A stretch of DNA of 35,548 nt. It comes from Actinomyces sp. (lineage in GTDB: Bacteria; Actinomycetota; Actinomycetes; Actinomycetales; Actinomycetaceae). A model generated the notes under the pieces. It ran no database searches and was not told the DNA's origin. It worked only from the letters and a program-made list of their open reading frames with translations. Positions 20,715 to 28,611 of the stretch are shown here, in pieces. Within the stretch, counting starts at the first letter, position 1; each line of letters opens with the position of its first letter. Location: contig NZ_JAUNHI010000023.1 of NCBI RefSeq assembly GCF_030524025.1, positions 1 to 35,548 of the forward strand, written 5' to 3'. Made by a program: the position numbers and the translations under genes.

Positions 20715-20791
20715 TGGTACCTCCGGAGGGACTCGAACCCTCAACACTCCGATTTTGAGTCGGATGCCTCTGCCAGTTGGGCTACGGAGGC
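20715..20791 (-). tRNA. tRNA-Leu, anticodon CAA, 3' CCA encoded
   Basis: A full cloverleaf can be drawn on the minus strand. The acceptor stem is GCCTCCG/CGGAGGT with a G1-U72 wobble, the D arm is GCCC/AGGC, and the anticodon stem TCCGA/TCGGA carries loop CTCAAAA (anticodon CAA, Leu UUG codons). The variable loop is short at 5 nt (GTGTT), the T arm is GAGGG/CCCTC with loop TTCGAGT, the discriminator is A73, and the terminal CCA is encoded. Most bacterial tRNA-Leu have a long variable arm, which this one lacks. Identity therefore rests on the anticodon and A73. Confidence 0.85.
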
Positions 20792-20820
20792 GCGTGCGAC
20801 GTGCGATGCTGTGGATGAGC

Positions 20821-20826
20821 ATACTA
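20821..20826 (-). promoter_or_regulatory. -10 element TAGTAT for the tRNA gene
   Basis: On the minus strand TAGTAT lies 29 nt upstream of the mature tRNA 5' end, giving a predicted start near 20814 and a 5' leader of about 23 nt. It shares its TA step with the pdtaR -10 box on the other strand. Confidence 0.4.
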
Positions 20827-20830
20827 GGAT
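20825..20830 (+). promoter_or_regulatory. -10 element TAGGAT for pdtaR
   Basis: TAGGAT is followed by exactly 6 nt and then GTG 20837, predicting a leaderless mRNA. Confidence 0.6.
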
Positions 20831-20836
20831 CGTGGC

Positions 20837-21436
20837 GTGAGCAACGAGTCTGGTTCCTCCCGCACCCGCACGGTCATCGTCGCTGAGGACGAGACACTCA
20901 TCCGGCTCGACATTGTCGAGATCCTCACCGACGCCGGTTACGAGGTCGTTGCCGAGGCCGCCGACGGCGAGGAGGCGGTCCGCCTCGTCGACGAGCACCA
21001 GCCCGACCTCGTGGTCATGGACGTCAAGATGCCCGTCCTGGACGGCATCACCGCGGCCGAGCGCATTCTGGACAAGCACTCTCTGGCCGTGGTCATGCTC
21101 ACAGCCTTCTCCCAGACCGAGCTCGTTGAGCGCGCCAGCGCCGCGGGGGCCATGGCTTACGTCGTCAAGCCCTTCACTCCGGCCGACCTCATCCCGGCTT
21201 TGGAGATCGCGGTCTCCCGCCACGAGGAGATCCGCTCCCTGGAGTCGGAGATCTCCGACCTCCAAGAGCGCTTCGAGACCCGCAAGCGCGTCGACCGCGC
21301 CAAGGGGCTGCTCATGGAGAAGATGGGGCTCAGTGAGCCCGAGTCCTTCCGCTGGCTGCAGAAGACCTCGATGAACCGGCGCCTGACCATGCGTGAGGTC
21401 GCCGACGCCGTCATCGAGCAGGTCGGGGGCTCCTGA
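20837..21436 (+). CDS. pdtaR: ANTAR-domain response regulator (PdtaR type)
   Basis: The 199-residue product has a receiver domain (residues about 12-125) with acidic pocket E17-D18, phosphoacceptor D62 (VVMDVKMP), T89 and K111 (VKPF). A short coiled linker follows, then an ANTAR RNA-binding domain (about 138-195, AKGLLMEKMGLSEPESFRWL, REVADAVI). ANTAR proteins act as antiterminators by binding paired RNA hairpins near terminators when phosphorylated. The cognate kinase (PdtaS type) is not in the window. Position next to polA and rpsA is conserved in actinobacteria. The product starts with GTG and no Shine-Dalgarno. Confidence 0.93.
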   Translation: MSNESGSSRTRTVIVAEDETLIRLDIVEILTDAGYEVVAEAADGEEAVRLVDEHQPDLVVMDVKMPVLDGITAAERILDKHSLAVVMLTAFSQTELVERASAAGAMAYVVKPFTPADLIPALEIAVSRHEEIRSLESEISDLQERFETRKRVDRAKGLLMEKMGLSEPESFRWLQKTSMNRRLTMREVADAVIEQVGGS

Positions 21437-21454
21437 GCCGGGCACCCGCGCGCC

Positions 21455-22027
21455 TCACTCCCGCGGCTCGACGCTCCCGGCGACCTCCTCAAGGGGCTCC
21501 GGCGACGTCTCCACCGGGGTGTACAGCGAGCGCAGGCTGCCGCGGGCGACGGGCTCGCCGTCCTCGTCGGAGACGCGGACCTCGTAGACGGCTGTGCGGC
21601 GGCCCCGGTGGGTCGGCGTGGCCACGGCCGTCACCCAGCCGCGGTGCGCCGGGCGCAGGTGGCTGACGTGGAGCTCGGCGCCCACCGGTACGGTCCCCTC
21701 CGGTCCGGCCTGCCGTGCGGCCACTGAGGCGGCCGTCTCGATGAGCGCCGCGCTCGCCCCGCCGTGCAGGATCCCCACGACCTGCCGAGCCCCCTCGACC
21801 GGCATGCGTACGACCGTCCGCTCCGCAGAGCGCTCGATGACCTCCATCCGCAGCGTCGCCATGAGCGTGCCGCGCTCGGAGTCCTCCAGCCCCGCCGTGC
21901 CCAGCGCGCTCGTGGCCGACACCGCCGAGCCCGCCGGGCGGGGGTCGGGGAAGGGCCGGGCGGCGAAGGCGGGGAAGGCCACAGGCAGGTCGGCGGACTG
22001 GGAGGTCGGGGGGTTGTCGTCGCTCAT
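21455..22027 (-). CDS. PaaI-type hotdog thioesterase
   Basis: The 190-residue product has an acyl-CoA thioesterase hotdog fold in its second half. The helix-capping motif GILHGGASAALIETAAS is followed by VGAELHVSHLRPAHRGWVTAVA and GRRTAVYEVRVSDEDG. The first 50 residues are a disordered Pro/Ala/Ser-rich extension. The likely role is hydrolysis of an acyl- or aryl-CoA. The substrate is unknown. ATG is at 22027-22025. CAGCCT on the minus strand ends 6 nt upstream, overlapping the polA -10 on the other strand, so both genes appear leaderless and divergent. It converges with pdtaR with an 18-bp gap. Confidence 0.85.
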   Translation of the reverse strand: MSDDNPPTSQSADLPVAFPAFAARPFPDPRPAGSAVSATSALGTAGLEDSERGTLMATLRMEVIERSAERTVVRMPVEGARQVVGILHGGASAALIETAASVAARQAGPEGTVPVGAELHVSHLRPAHRGWVTAVATPTHRGRRTAVYEVRVSDEDGEPVARGSLRSLYTPVETSPEPLEEVAGSVEPRE

Positions 22028-22032
22028 ACCCG

Positions 22033-22039
22033 TAGGCTG
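22033..22039. promoter_or_regulatory. shared divergent -10 element for polA (+) and thioesterase (-)
   Basis: On the plus strand TAGGCT (22033-22038) is followed by 6 nt and GTG 22045. On the minus strand CAGCCT (22039-22034) is followed by 6 nt and ATG 22027. One 7-bp block can therefore act as the -10 hexamer in both directions, in an intergenic gap of only 17 bp. Confidence 0.55.
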
Positions 22040-22044
22040 GCACG

Positions 22045-24813
22045 GTGACCACCACTGAGACCAGCCCAGGCACCGCAGAGCCCTCCGCAGGACGCCTCTT
22101 GCTCATCGACGGACACTCGATGGCCTTCCGCGCCTACTTCGCGCTGCCCGTCGACAGCTTCACGACCTCGACCGGGCAGACGACCAACGCCGTGCACGGC
22201 TTCGTGTCGATGTTCCTGTCCCTGCTCGAGCAGGAGGAGCCCACCCATGTAGCGGTCGCCTTCGACCTGCCCGGCGGCACCTTCCGCACCGAGGAGTACG
22301 ACCAGTACAAGGCGACGCGTGACGAGACGCCTGCGCCCTTCGTCGGCCAGGTCGAGCTGGTCGACGAGGTCCTGTCGGCCATGCGGGTGCGCACGGTGAC
22401 CGCCGAGGGCTTCGAGGCCGACGACATCCTGGCCACGCTGGCCGCCCGCGGTCAGGAGGAGGGCATGGAGGTCCTCATCTGCTCGGGGGACCGCGACTCC
22501 TTCCAGACGGTGACCGAGCGGTGCACGGTGCTCTACCCCGTCAAGGGGGTCTCGACGATGAGACGCATGACGCCGGCCGAGGTCGAGGAGCGCTACGGAG
22601 TCCCGCCCCAGCGCTACCCCCACCTGGCGGCGCTCGTGGGGGAGTCCAGCGACAACCTGCCCGGGGTGCCCGGGGTGGGCCCCAAGACCGCGGCGAAGTG
22701 GATCAACCTCTACGACGGCCTCGAGGGGGTCATCGCACACGCCGACCAGATCAAGGGCAAGGCGGGCCAGTCCCTGCGGGACCACCTCGACGATGTCCTG
22801 CGCAACCGGCGCCTCAACCACCTGCGCACGGACCTCGAGCTGGGCATCGACCCGCTGCGGGACCTTGCGGTCAGGGGCGCTGACCGGACCGAGCTGGCCC
22901 GGGTCATGGAGGTCCTGGAGTTCCGCACCCTGCACCAGCGGGCCGAGCGCGTCCTCGACTTCGACTCCGAGAGCCCCGGTGCCACCGGCGGCCCCGCCGA
23001 GGACCTGGAGGTGGCGGTCCTGGGGCACGACCTGACCCCCGGAGCGCTGGCGGGCTGGCTCGGCGAGCACTTCCCGGCGGCCGGCACGCCGGTGGTCCTC
23101 GGCCTCGACGTCGTCGGCGAGACCAGCCCCGGCCGGGGCCGTGCCGGGATCGTGGCCCTGTCGGACGGCAGCCGTGCGGTGGCCCTCGACCTCGAGGCGG
23201 CCGACGAGGCCGACACGGCCGCCCTGTCCCGCCTCCTGGCCGACCCGGACCGGCCCCTGGTTGTGGCCGACGCCAAGGGCGCCTGGCACGCCCTGTCGGG
23301 ATCGGGCATCGCGCTCGACGGCGTCGTGGCCGACCCCTCCCTGGCCGGCTACGTGTGCCGGCCCGAGCAGCGCTCCTACGACATCGCCACCCTGGCCCAG
23401 CGCTGGCTCGGCATCGACCTGGAGCTGATGGGGTCCCCCGCCCAGGAGACCGGGACCCAGAGCTCCTTCGATCTCGACGCCCTTGACGGCTCGGGCCCGA
23501 GGGCCGAGGAGCTGGCGGCCGCACGCCGCGCCGCCGTCGTCCTTCCCCTCCAGCGGGTCCTGGAGGAGCACATGGCCCAGATCGGCGCCCTCGAGCTCTA
23601 CGAGGACCTCGAGATGCCGGTGGCGGCGACGCTGGCGGCCATGGAGGACGCCGGCATCGCCGTCGACGACGCCGTCCTGGCCGCCCGCGCCGAGGAGCTC
23701 GACCGCCGGGTGGAGCGCTCGGCGGCCGCGGCCTACGCCGCGGTGGGCCACGAGGTCAACCTGGCCAGCCCCAAGCAGCTCCAGACCGTGCTCTTCGACG
23801 AGCTCGAGATGCCCAGGACCCGCAAGACGAAGACCGGCTACACCACCGACGCGGGCGCGTTGGCGGACCTGCTGGCCAAGACCGGTCACCCCTTCCTCGT
23901 CAACCTCCTCGAGCACCGCGACGCCACCAAGCTGCGTCAGACCGTCGAGGGTCTGCGCAAGGCGGTCGGCCCCGACTCCCGTGTCCACACCACCTTCCAG
24001 CAGACCGTGGCGGCCACGGGGCGTCTGTCCTCGAAGGACCCCAACCTGCAGAACATCCCGGCCCGCACCGAGGAGGGCCGGCGCATCCGGGAGGCGTTCA
24101 CGGTCGGGCCGGAGCACGAGTGCCTCATGACCGCCGACTACTCCCAGATCGAGATGCGCATCATGGCCCACCTGTCGGCCGATGAGGCCCTCATCGAGGC
24201 CTTCCGCTCGGGGGAGGACCTCCACCGTTACGTGGCGGCGCTCGTCCACGACGTCGAGGTCGAGGACATCACGGCCGACCAGCGCAACCGGGTCAAGGCG
24301 ATGAGCTACGGCCTGGCCTACGGCCTGTCCACCTTCGGCCTGGCCAAGCAGCTGGGTATCGACAACGCCGAGGCCGCGGCGCTGCGTGACGCCTACTTCG
24401 CACGTTTCGGCCGGGTCCACGACTACCTCGTCGGGGTCGTCGAACAGGCGCGGCGCGACGGCTACACGGCCACCATGTTCGGACGGCGCCGCTACCTTCC
24501 CGACCTGACCAGCGACAACCGCCAGCGGCGGGAGATCGCCGAGCGGGCCGCCCTCAACGCACCGATCCAGGGCTCGGCGGCCGACATCGTCAAGCGGGCC
24601 ATGGTCGAGGTCTCCCGCGCCCTGGAGGAATCGGGCCTGGCCTCGCGGATCCTGCTTCAGATCCACGACGAGCTCCTCCTCGAGATCGCCCGGGGCGAGG
24701 CCCAGGAGGTCGAGCGCCTCGTGCGCGAGCGCATGGCCTCTGCGGCGAGCCTGGCCGTCCCGCTGGACGTCTCGGTGGGCCGGGGGACCACCTGGGCGCA
24801 GGCGGCGCACTGA
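22045..24813 (+). CDS. polA: DNA polymerase I, proofreading domain degenerate
   Basis: Fills gaps in repair and lagging-strand maturation. The 922-residue product has a 5' nuclease domain (1-about 300; LLIDGHSMAFRAYFA, GEEYDQYKATRDETP-like arch, GESSDNLPGVPGVGPKTA). A 3'-5' exonuclease-like domain (about 320-490) follows. The polymerase domain has motif A DYSQIEMR (D698), motif B RNRVKAMSYGLAYG, and motif C IHDE (D875). In the exonuclease domain the DxE metal site reads D355-V-V357, so the Glu is missing and proofreading is probably absent, as in several other actinobacterial and thermophile enzymes. The GTG start 6 nt after TAGGCT predicts a leaderless mRNA. Confidence 0.97.
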   Translation: MTTTETSPGTAEPSAGRLLLIDGHSMAFRAYFALPVDSFTTSTGQTTNAVHGFVSMFLSLLEQEEPTHVAVAFDLPGGTFRTEEYDQYKATRDETPAPFVGQVELVDEVLSAMRVRTVTAEGFEADDILATLAARGQEEGMEVLICSGDRDSFQTVTERCTVLYPVKGVSTMRRMTPAEVEERYGVPPQRYPHLAALVGESSDNLPGVPGVGPKTAAKWINLYDGLEGVIAHADQIKGKAGQSLRDHLDDVLRNRRLNHLRTDLELGIDPLRDLAVRGADRTELARVMEVLEFRTLHQRAERVLDFDSESPGATGGPAEDLEVAVLGHDLTPGALAGWLGEHFPAAGTPVVLGLDVVGETSPGRGRAGIVALSDGSRAVALDLEAADEADTAALSRLLADPDRPLVVADAKGAWHALSGSGIALDGVVADPSLAGYVCRPEQRSYDIATLAQRWLGIDLELMGSPAQETGTQSSFDLDALDGSGPRAEELAAARRAAVVLPLQRVLEEHMAQIGALELYEDLEMPVAATLAAMEDAGIAVDDAVLAARAEELDRRVERSAAAAYAAVGHEVNLASPKQLQTVLFDELEMPRTRKTKTGYTTDAGALADLLAKTGHPFLVNLLEHRDATKLRQTVEGLRKAVGPDSRVHTTFQQTVAATGRLSSKDPNLQNIPARTEEGRRIREAFTVGPEHECLMTADYSQIEMRIMAHLSADEALIEAFRSGEDLHRYVAALVHDVEVEDITADQRNRVKAMSYGLAYGLSTFGLAKQLGIDNAEAAALRDAYFARFGRVHDYLVGVVEQARRDGYTATMFGRRRYLPDLTSDNRQRREIAERAALNAPIQGSAADIVKRAMVEVSRALEESGLASRILLQIHDELLLEIARGEAQEVERLVRERMASAASLAVPLDVSVGRGTTWAQAAH

Positions 24814-25214
24814 ATCGCCGGCCCACCTACGCTGGAAACCCGGTTGCCACCACGTGAGGGAATCCACGCAGGATGGCTGTAACTTTGTTGGTTACGACGG
24901 GGTCACGGTTTGAGATCCGCCTGATAGAGTCCTCATGTGCGTTCCTGGGCATACGCCCTGCGATCGATGTGAACTGTGTGAGCAGTCATGATCTGTGACC
25001 TGTCGTGCGGCGCAGTGCTGAGCATTGTCAGCATTCTCAGCGTTGTCCGTGCCGCCCGTCACTCCATGACGGGCTGTGACACGCCACCGCGTCGATTCAC
25101 TGTGCAGGGCATCGCCCAACCGCACTGCGGTTCCAGTCCGGGCTGGGCCGCGGTCCGGGGAGCGCGCGGTATCTATCGACCCGACCTTCAGTCCGCATTC
25201 GGAGCATCCACTCA
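24814..25214 (+). promoter_or_regulatory. 401-bp intergenic region with the rpsA promoter and structured leader
   Basis: This region is clearly lower in GC than the coding regions. A -10-like TAGAGT (24925-24930) would start a transcript near 24937 with a leader of about 278 nt. The leader holds two overlapping short ORFs at its 5' end and a 3 x 9-bp tandem repeat (25021-25047). A perfect 8-bp hairpin (25054-25061 with 25067-25074, loop CTCCA) and a 15-bp palindrome AACCGCACTGCGGTT (25118-25132) follow. Autoregulation of S1 synthesis is a reasonable guess, but nothing here proves it. I see no supported conventional gene. Confidence 0.5.
25021..25047 (+). repeat. three tandem 9-bp repeats in the rpsA leader
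   Basis: AGCATTGTC, AGCATTCTC and AGCGTTGTC follow each other without a gap. They are AT-richer than the surroundings and could be a binding array or part of a leader structure. Confidence 0.7.
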
Positions 25215-26672
25215 ATGACCACTACCACGCCAAGCCCCGCCCCGGTCGCCGTCAACGACATCGGCTCGACCGAGGAGATCCTCGCTGCCGTCGATGAGAC
25301 GATGAAGTACTTCGACGACGGTGACATCGTCGAGGGCACTGTCGTCAAGGTCGACCACGATGAGGTCCTTCTTGACATCGGCTACAAGACCGAGGGCGTC
25401 ATCCTGGCTCGCGAACTGTCCATCAAGCACGACGTCGACCCCGATGAGATCGTCTCCGTCGGCGACGAGATCGAGGCTCTGGTCCTTCAGAAGGAGGACA
25501 AGGAGGGTCGTCTGCTCCTGAGCAAGAAGCGCGCCCAGTACGAGCGCGCCTGGGGCACCATCGAGCGGGTCAAGGAGGAGGACGGCGTTGTCACCGGCTC
25601 CGTCATCGAGGTCGTCAAGGGCGGCCTCATCCTCGACATCGGCCTGCGCGGCTTCCTGCCGGCCTCCCTGGTCGAGATGCGCCGAGTGCGTGACCTGCAG
25701 CCCTACGTCGGCCGCGAGCTCGAGGCCAAGATCATCGAGCTCGACAAGAACCGCAACAACGTCGTGCTCTCGCGCCGGGCCTTCCTCGAGCAGACCCAGT
25801 CCGAGGTCCGCACCAACTTCCTTCAGACGCTGCAGAAGGGCCAGGTCCGCTCCGGCGTCGTGTCCTCGATCGTCAACTTCGGCGCTTTCGTCGACCTGGG
25901 CGGTGTGGACGGCCTCGTCCACGTCTCCGAGTTGTCCTGGAAGCACATCGACCACCCCTCGGAGGTCGTGGAGGTCGGCACCGAGGTCACCGTCGAGGTC
26001 CTCGACGTCGACTTCGACCGCGAGCGTGTGTCCCTGTCGCTCAAGGCCACCCAGGAGGACCCGTGGCAGGCCTTCGCCCGCACCCACGCTATCGGCCAGG
26101 TCGTCCCGGGCAAGGTCACTAAGCTCGTCCCCTTCGGCGCCTTCGTGCGCGTCGAGGACGGCATCGAGGGCCTCGTCCACATCTCCGAGCTCGCCCAGCG
26201 CCATGTCGAGGTGCCCGAGCAGGTCGCCAAGGTCGGTGACGAGGTCTTCGTCAAGGTCATCGACATCGACCTCGAGCGCCGCCGCATCTCGCTGTCCCTC
26301 AAGCAGGCCAACGAAGGCGTGGACCCCGCCTCGGAGGACTTCGACCCCTCGCTGTACGGCATGGCCGCGGAGTACGACGAGAACGGCAACTACAAGTACC
26401 CCGAGGGCTTCGACCCGGAGACCAACGAGTGGCTCGAGGGTTACGACGCCCAGCGCGAGGCCTGGGAGGCCGAGTACGCCGCGGCCCACGCGCGCTGGGA
26501 GGCGCACAAGGCCCAGGTCTCCAAGGCCCTGGAGGACGACCAGGACACCGGCTCGGCGGCTCCCGCGCCTGCCGGCGGCACCTCCTACTCCTCGGCCGCC
26601 TCGGAGGCCTCCGGCACCCTGGCCTCCGACGAGGCCCTCGCCGCGCTGCGTGAGAAGCTGACCGGCAACTGA
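25215..26672 (+). CDS. rpsA: 30S ribosomal protein S1
   Basis: Helps the ribosome capture mRNA. The 485-residue product has four S1/OB domains: about 36-105 (GDIVEGTVVKVDHDEVLLDIG), 123-190 (GSVIEVVKGGLILDIGLRG), 210-280 (RSGVVSSIVNFGAFVDLGG) and 295-367 (PGKVTKLVPFGAFVRVEDG). A C-terminal region of about 115 residues follows, with Trp/Tyr/Glu-rich and Ala/Ser-rich parts. Four domains is the actinobacterial form. E. coli has six. ATG 25215 follows GGAG with a 10-nt spacing. Codon use is strongly biased to NNC, with a lower GC3 than neighbours at some codons (GCT, GTC mix), in line with high expression. A very strong hairpin follows. Confidence 0.97.
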   Translation: MTTTTPSPAPVAVNDIGSTEEILAAVDETMKYFDDGDIVEGTVVKVDHDEVLLDIGYKTEGVILARELSIKHDVDPDEIVSVGDEIEALVLQKEDKEGRLLLSKKRAQYERAWGTIERVKEEDGVVTGSVIEVVKGGLILDIGLRGFLPASLVEMRRVRDLQPYVGRELEAKIIELDKNRNNVVLSRRAFLEQTQSEVRTNFLQTLQKGQVRSGVVSSIVNFGAFVDLGGVDGLVHVSELSWKHIDHPSEVVEVGTEVTVEVLDVDFDRERVSLSLKATQEDPWQAFARTHAIGQVVPGKVTKLVPFGAFVRVEDGIEGLVHISELAQRHVEVPEQVAKVGDEVFVKVIDIDLERRRISLSLKQANEGVDPASEDFDPSLYGMAAEYDENGNYKYPEGFDPETNEWLEGYDAQREAWEAEYAAAHARWEAHKAQVSKALEDDQDTGSAAPAPAGGTSYSSAASEASGTLASDEALAALREKLTGN

Positions 26673-26690
26673 GCGGCACGACCGAGTTCA

Positions 26691-26732
26691 TGACAACGGC
26701 CCGTCCACCCTGGGGTGGACGGGCCGTTGTCA
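26691..26732 (+). terminator. rpsA terminator hairpin
   Basis: A perfect 19-bp stem (26691-26709 with 26714-26732) closes a 4-nt loop CTGG, 18 bp after the rpsA stop. There is no U tract. It is the strongest inverted repeat I found in the window. Confidence 0.85.
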
Positions 26733-26844
26733 CCCGATACGCCTGGGGCCGCGCTCCCCATCGCCCGCAGTAGGTCGATGTGTGAGGCTGTGACCACGAC
26801 CCCGTGCCACCGGTGGGTGGCCCACGCCGATGACGGGAGGCACC

Positions 26845-28563
26845 ATGACGACCTGGGACGAGCTGCCCGTTCTCGTCGCCGCTGCGGGAGACCCCCGCAG
26901 CCCTGCGCCGCAGCGCAGGCTGTTCGACGTGCTGGTGCGCTCCCACCCCGCGGGTGAGCCCAGCAGACGAGAGGCGGTCGCCCTGGCCGAGGCACTCGGC
27001 ACGGTCGACCGGACCTGGCTGGCGGCCCTGGGCGAGGACCCGGTGCGCACCCGCGAGGAGGTGGACCAGGCCATCGACCTGTGCAGCGCGGTGCGCACAG
27101 CCGCCGGACAGAGCCTGCTGCCGCTGCGCTTCGCCAGGATTGAGCTGTGCACCTTCTTCGGCGAGGGTGCTGACGCCCTCGAGCAACTGCGCGAGGCCCG
27201 CTTGTTCTCCCACAGCGGTGTTGACGCCTCCGCGACCCTGGCGGCCGCCCGGCTTCATGACGACTACTCCGGGGTCATCCGCACAACGACGGCGGTGGTC
27301 AAGCGTCCCGACGCCGACCCCGCGGGCACGGCCAGGTCCTTGGGCGCTAGCCTGCTGCCGTACCTGGCCCAGGGGCGCAAGGTCGAGGCCGAGGACGCGC
27401 TCATGACCCTCGAGGAGCTCGATGTTCCTCCGTCCCTTCGATTCCGGCTGCTGGGAGACCGGCTGGAGTACCTCGGCCTGTCCAGCCAGTGGGAGCGGGG
27501 GCTGGCGGTGCTGCGGCACACGGACCTGGCCGAGACCGGTGCCTCGAGCGCCTGGGCGCTGCTCAACGCCGCGGTCGGGGCCAGCCTCGTCCTGCGTGCG
27601 GCCAACCGCGCCGGCTACGGTGCCAGCGCCCTGGGCTCGACGCTGCGTTGGGCCACTCCGTGGGCGCCGCCCCTCCAGCTCACCGGCTGGGACACCGTCG
27701 TCCACGCCTACGACGCCGTGACGGCCTTCGCCCGGTCCCTGGCCGTGCGCTTCGACACGCGCAACGGCAACAACGGTGTGTCCTACCGGCAGGAGTCGCG
27801 CATGGCGGCCGAGCCCGGGGGACTGTCGAGACGCTCCTACGGGACGGTGACCGCGGCAGCGGTCGACCAGTCCCGCCTGCCCAACCGTGTCGCTCTGCTG
27901 TCCGAGGTCAACCAGCTCCTCGTCCTGGCCCGCGGCTACGGCCTCCAGTCCGTTCATGACCGCGCCGTGACCACCGCCGAGACCGTCAGTGAGTCCCTGG
28001 CCACGGTCACCGACGACTCCCAGCTCGAGATCGTCGTCGACCTGCGGGTCGCCTTCGCACGCCTCCTCCTGGCCCTGGGGGCATCGGAGCGGGCCGAGCT
28101 TGAGGCGCTGGACACGGCCGAGCCGTGCCTGTCCCAGGGGTGGGTCGAGCTCGCCTGCGCCAGCCTGGCCACGGGCGCGCGGGCCGCCCTGTTCCGCGCC
28201 GACCATGCCGCGGTCCAGCGTTACTGGGAGCGGGTGGGCGAGCTGATGGCCGACTGGGGCACTGCACGGAGCAAAGAGCGGATCTCCGTGGTGGTCGAGG
28301 CGATCGGGGATCCGGCCACGGCCGCCCGGGTCATGGCCATCCTGGGCGAGGCCTTCGCCCAGGGGGTCGAGACCGACGCCGCCCGTGCCTCGGCCGCCCG
28401 GGAGGCCTGTAAGCGGGGACGAGAGCTCCTCGAGCGCTCCCAGACCGTCCCCGAAGGCGTGGCCGACCGCCTCGACGTCGTCGAGCGCACGGTGGCTCCC
28501 TTCGGGCGCGGGCGGGGCGGGCGCCACCGCGCGGTGCTGGCCGAGGAGGGATCTGACCAGTAG
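26845..28563 (+). CDS. unrecognised 572-residue soluble protein, helical-repeat-like
   Basis: I do not recognise the family. The product is predicted soluble, with no signal peptide or membrane span. It is mostly alpha-helical by composition, with Ala/Leu/Glu-rich stretches spaced about 35-40 residues apart (for example ALEQLREARLFSHSGVDASA, AEDALMTLEELDVPPSLRF, WERGLAVLRHTDL). This resembles tetratricopeptide-type repeats without clear consensus. It ends in a basic RGRGGRHR tail. ATG 26845 is chosen because GGGAGG lies 4 nt before it. The frame also has an ATG at 26830 inside that ribosome-binding site. It is flanked by rpsA and coaE, whose adjacency is common in actinobacteria, so this gene looks like a lineage-specific insertion. 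Codon use is like its neighbours. Confidence 0.75.
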   Translation: MTTWDELPVLVAAAGDPRSPAPQRRLFDVLVRSHPAGEPSRREAVALAEALGTVDRTWLAALGEDPVRTREEVDQAIDLCSAVRTAAGQSLLPLRFARIELCTFFGEGADALEQLREARLFSHSGVDASATLAAARLHDDYSGVIRTTTAVVKRPDADPAGTARSLGASLLPYLAQGRKVEAEDALMTLEELDVPPSLRFRLLGDRLEYLGLSSQWERGLAVLRHTDLAETGASSAWALLNAAVGASLVLRAANRAGYGASALGSTLRWATPWAPPLQLTGWDTVVHAYDAVTAFARSLAVRFDTRNGNNGVSYRQESRMAAEPGGLSRRSYGTVTAAAVDQSRLPNRVALLSEVNQLLVLARGYGLQSVHDRAVTTAETVSESLATVTDDSQLEIVVDLRVAFARLLLALGASERAELEALDTAEPCLSQGWVELACASLATGARAALFRADHAAVQRYWERVGELMADWGTARSKERISVVVEAIGDPATAARVMAILGEAFAQGVETDAARASAAREACKRGRELLERSQTVPEGVADRLDVVERTVAPFGRGRGGRHRAVLAEEGSDQ

Positions 28564-28599
28564 GCGGCGACCGACCCCCACCCCTTGGAGTCAATCGTC

Positions 28600-28605
28600 T
28601 AGCCT
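28600..28605 (+). promoter_or_regulatory. -10 element TAGCCT for the coaE fusion gene
   Basis: TAGCCT is followed by exactly 6 nt and then ATG 28612, predicting a leaderless mRNA and supporting this as the true start of the long reading frame. Confidence 0.6.
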
Positions 28606-28611
28606 CGGGGC

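Noticed and set aside
22024-24867. 947-residue minus-strand open frame
   Set aside because: Antisense shadow of polA; its composition is typical of reversed high-GC3 codons.
24988-25218. 76-codon frame ending as ATGA on the rpsA start
   Set aside because: No similarity, no biased codon use and no ribosome-binding site; it runs through the leader structures. The overlap with the ATG is probably chance.
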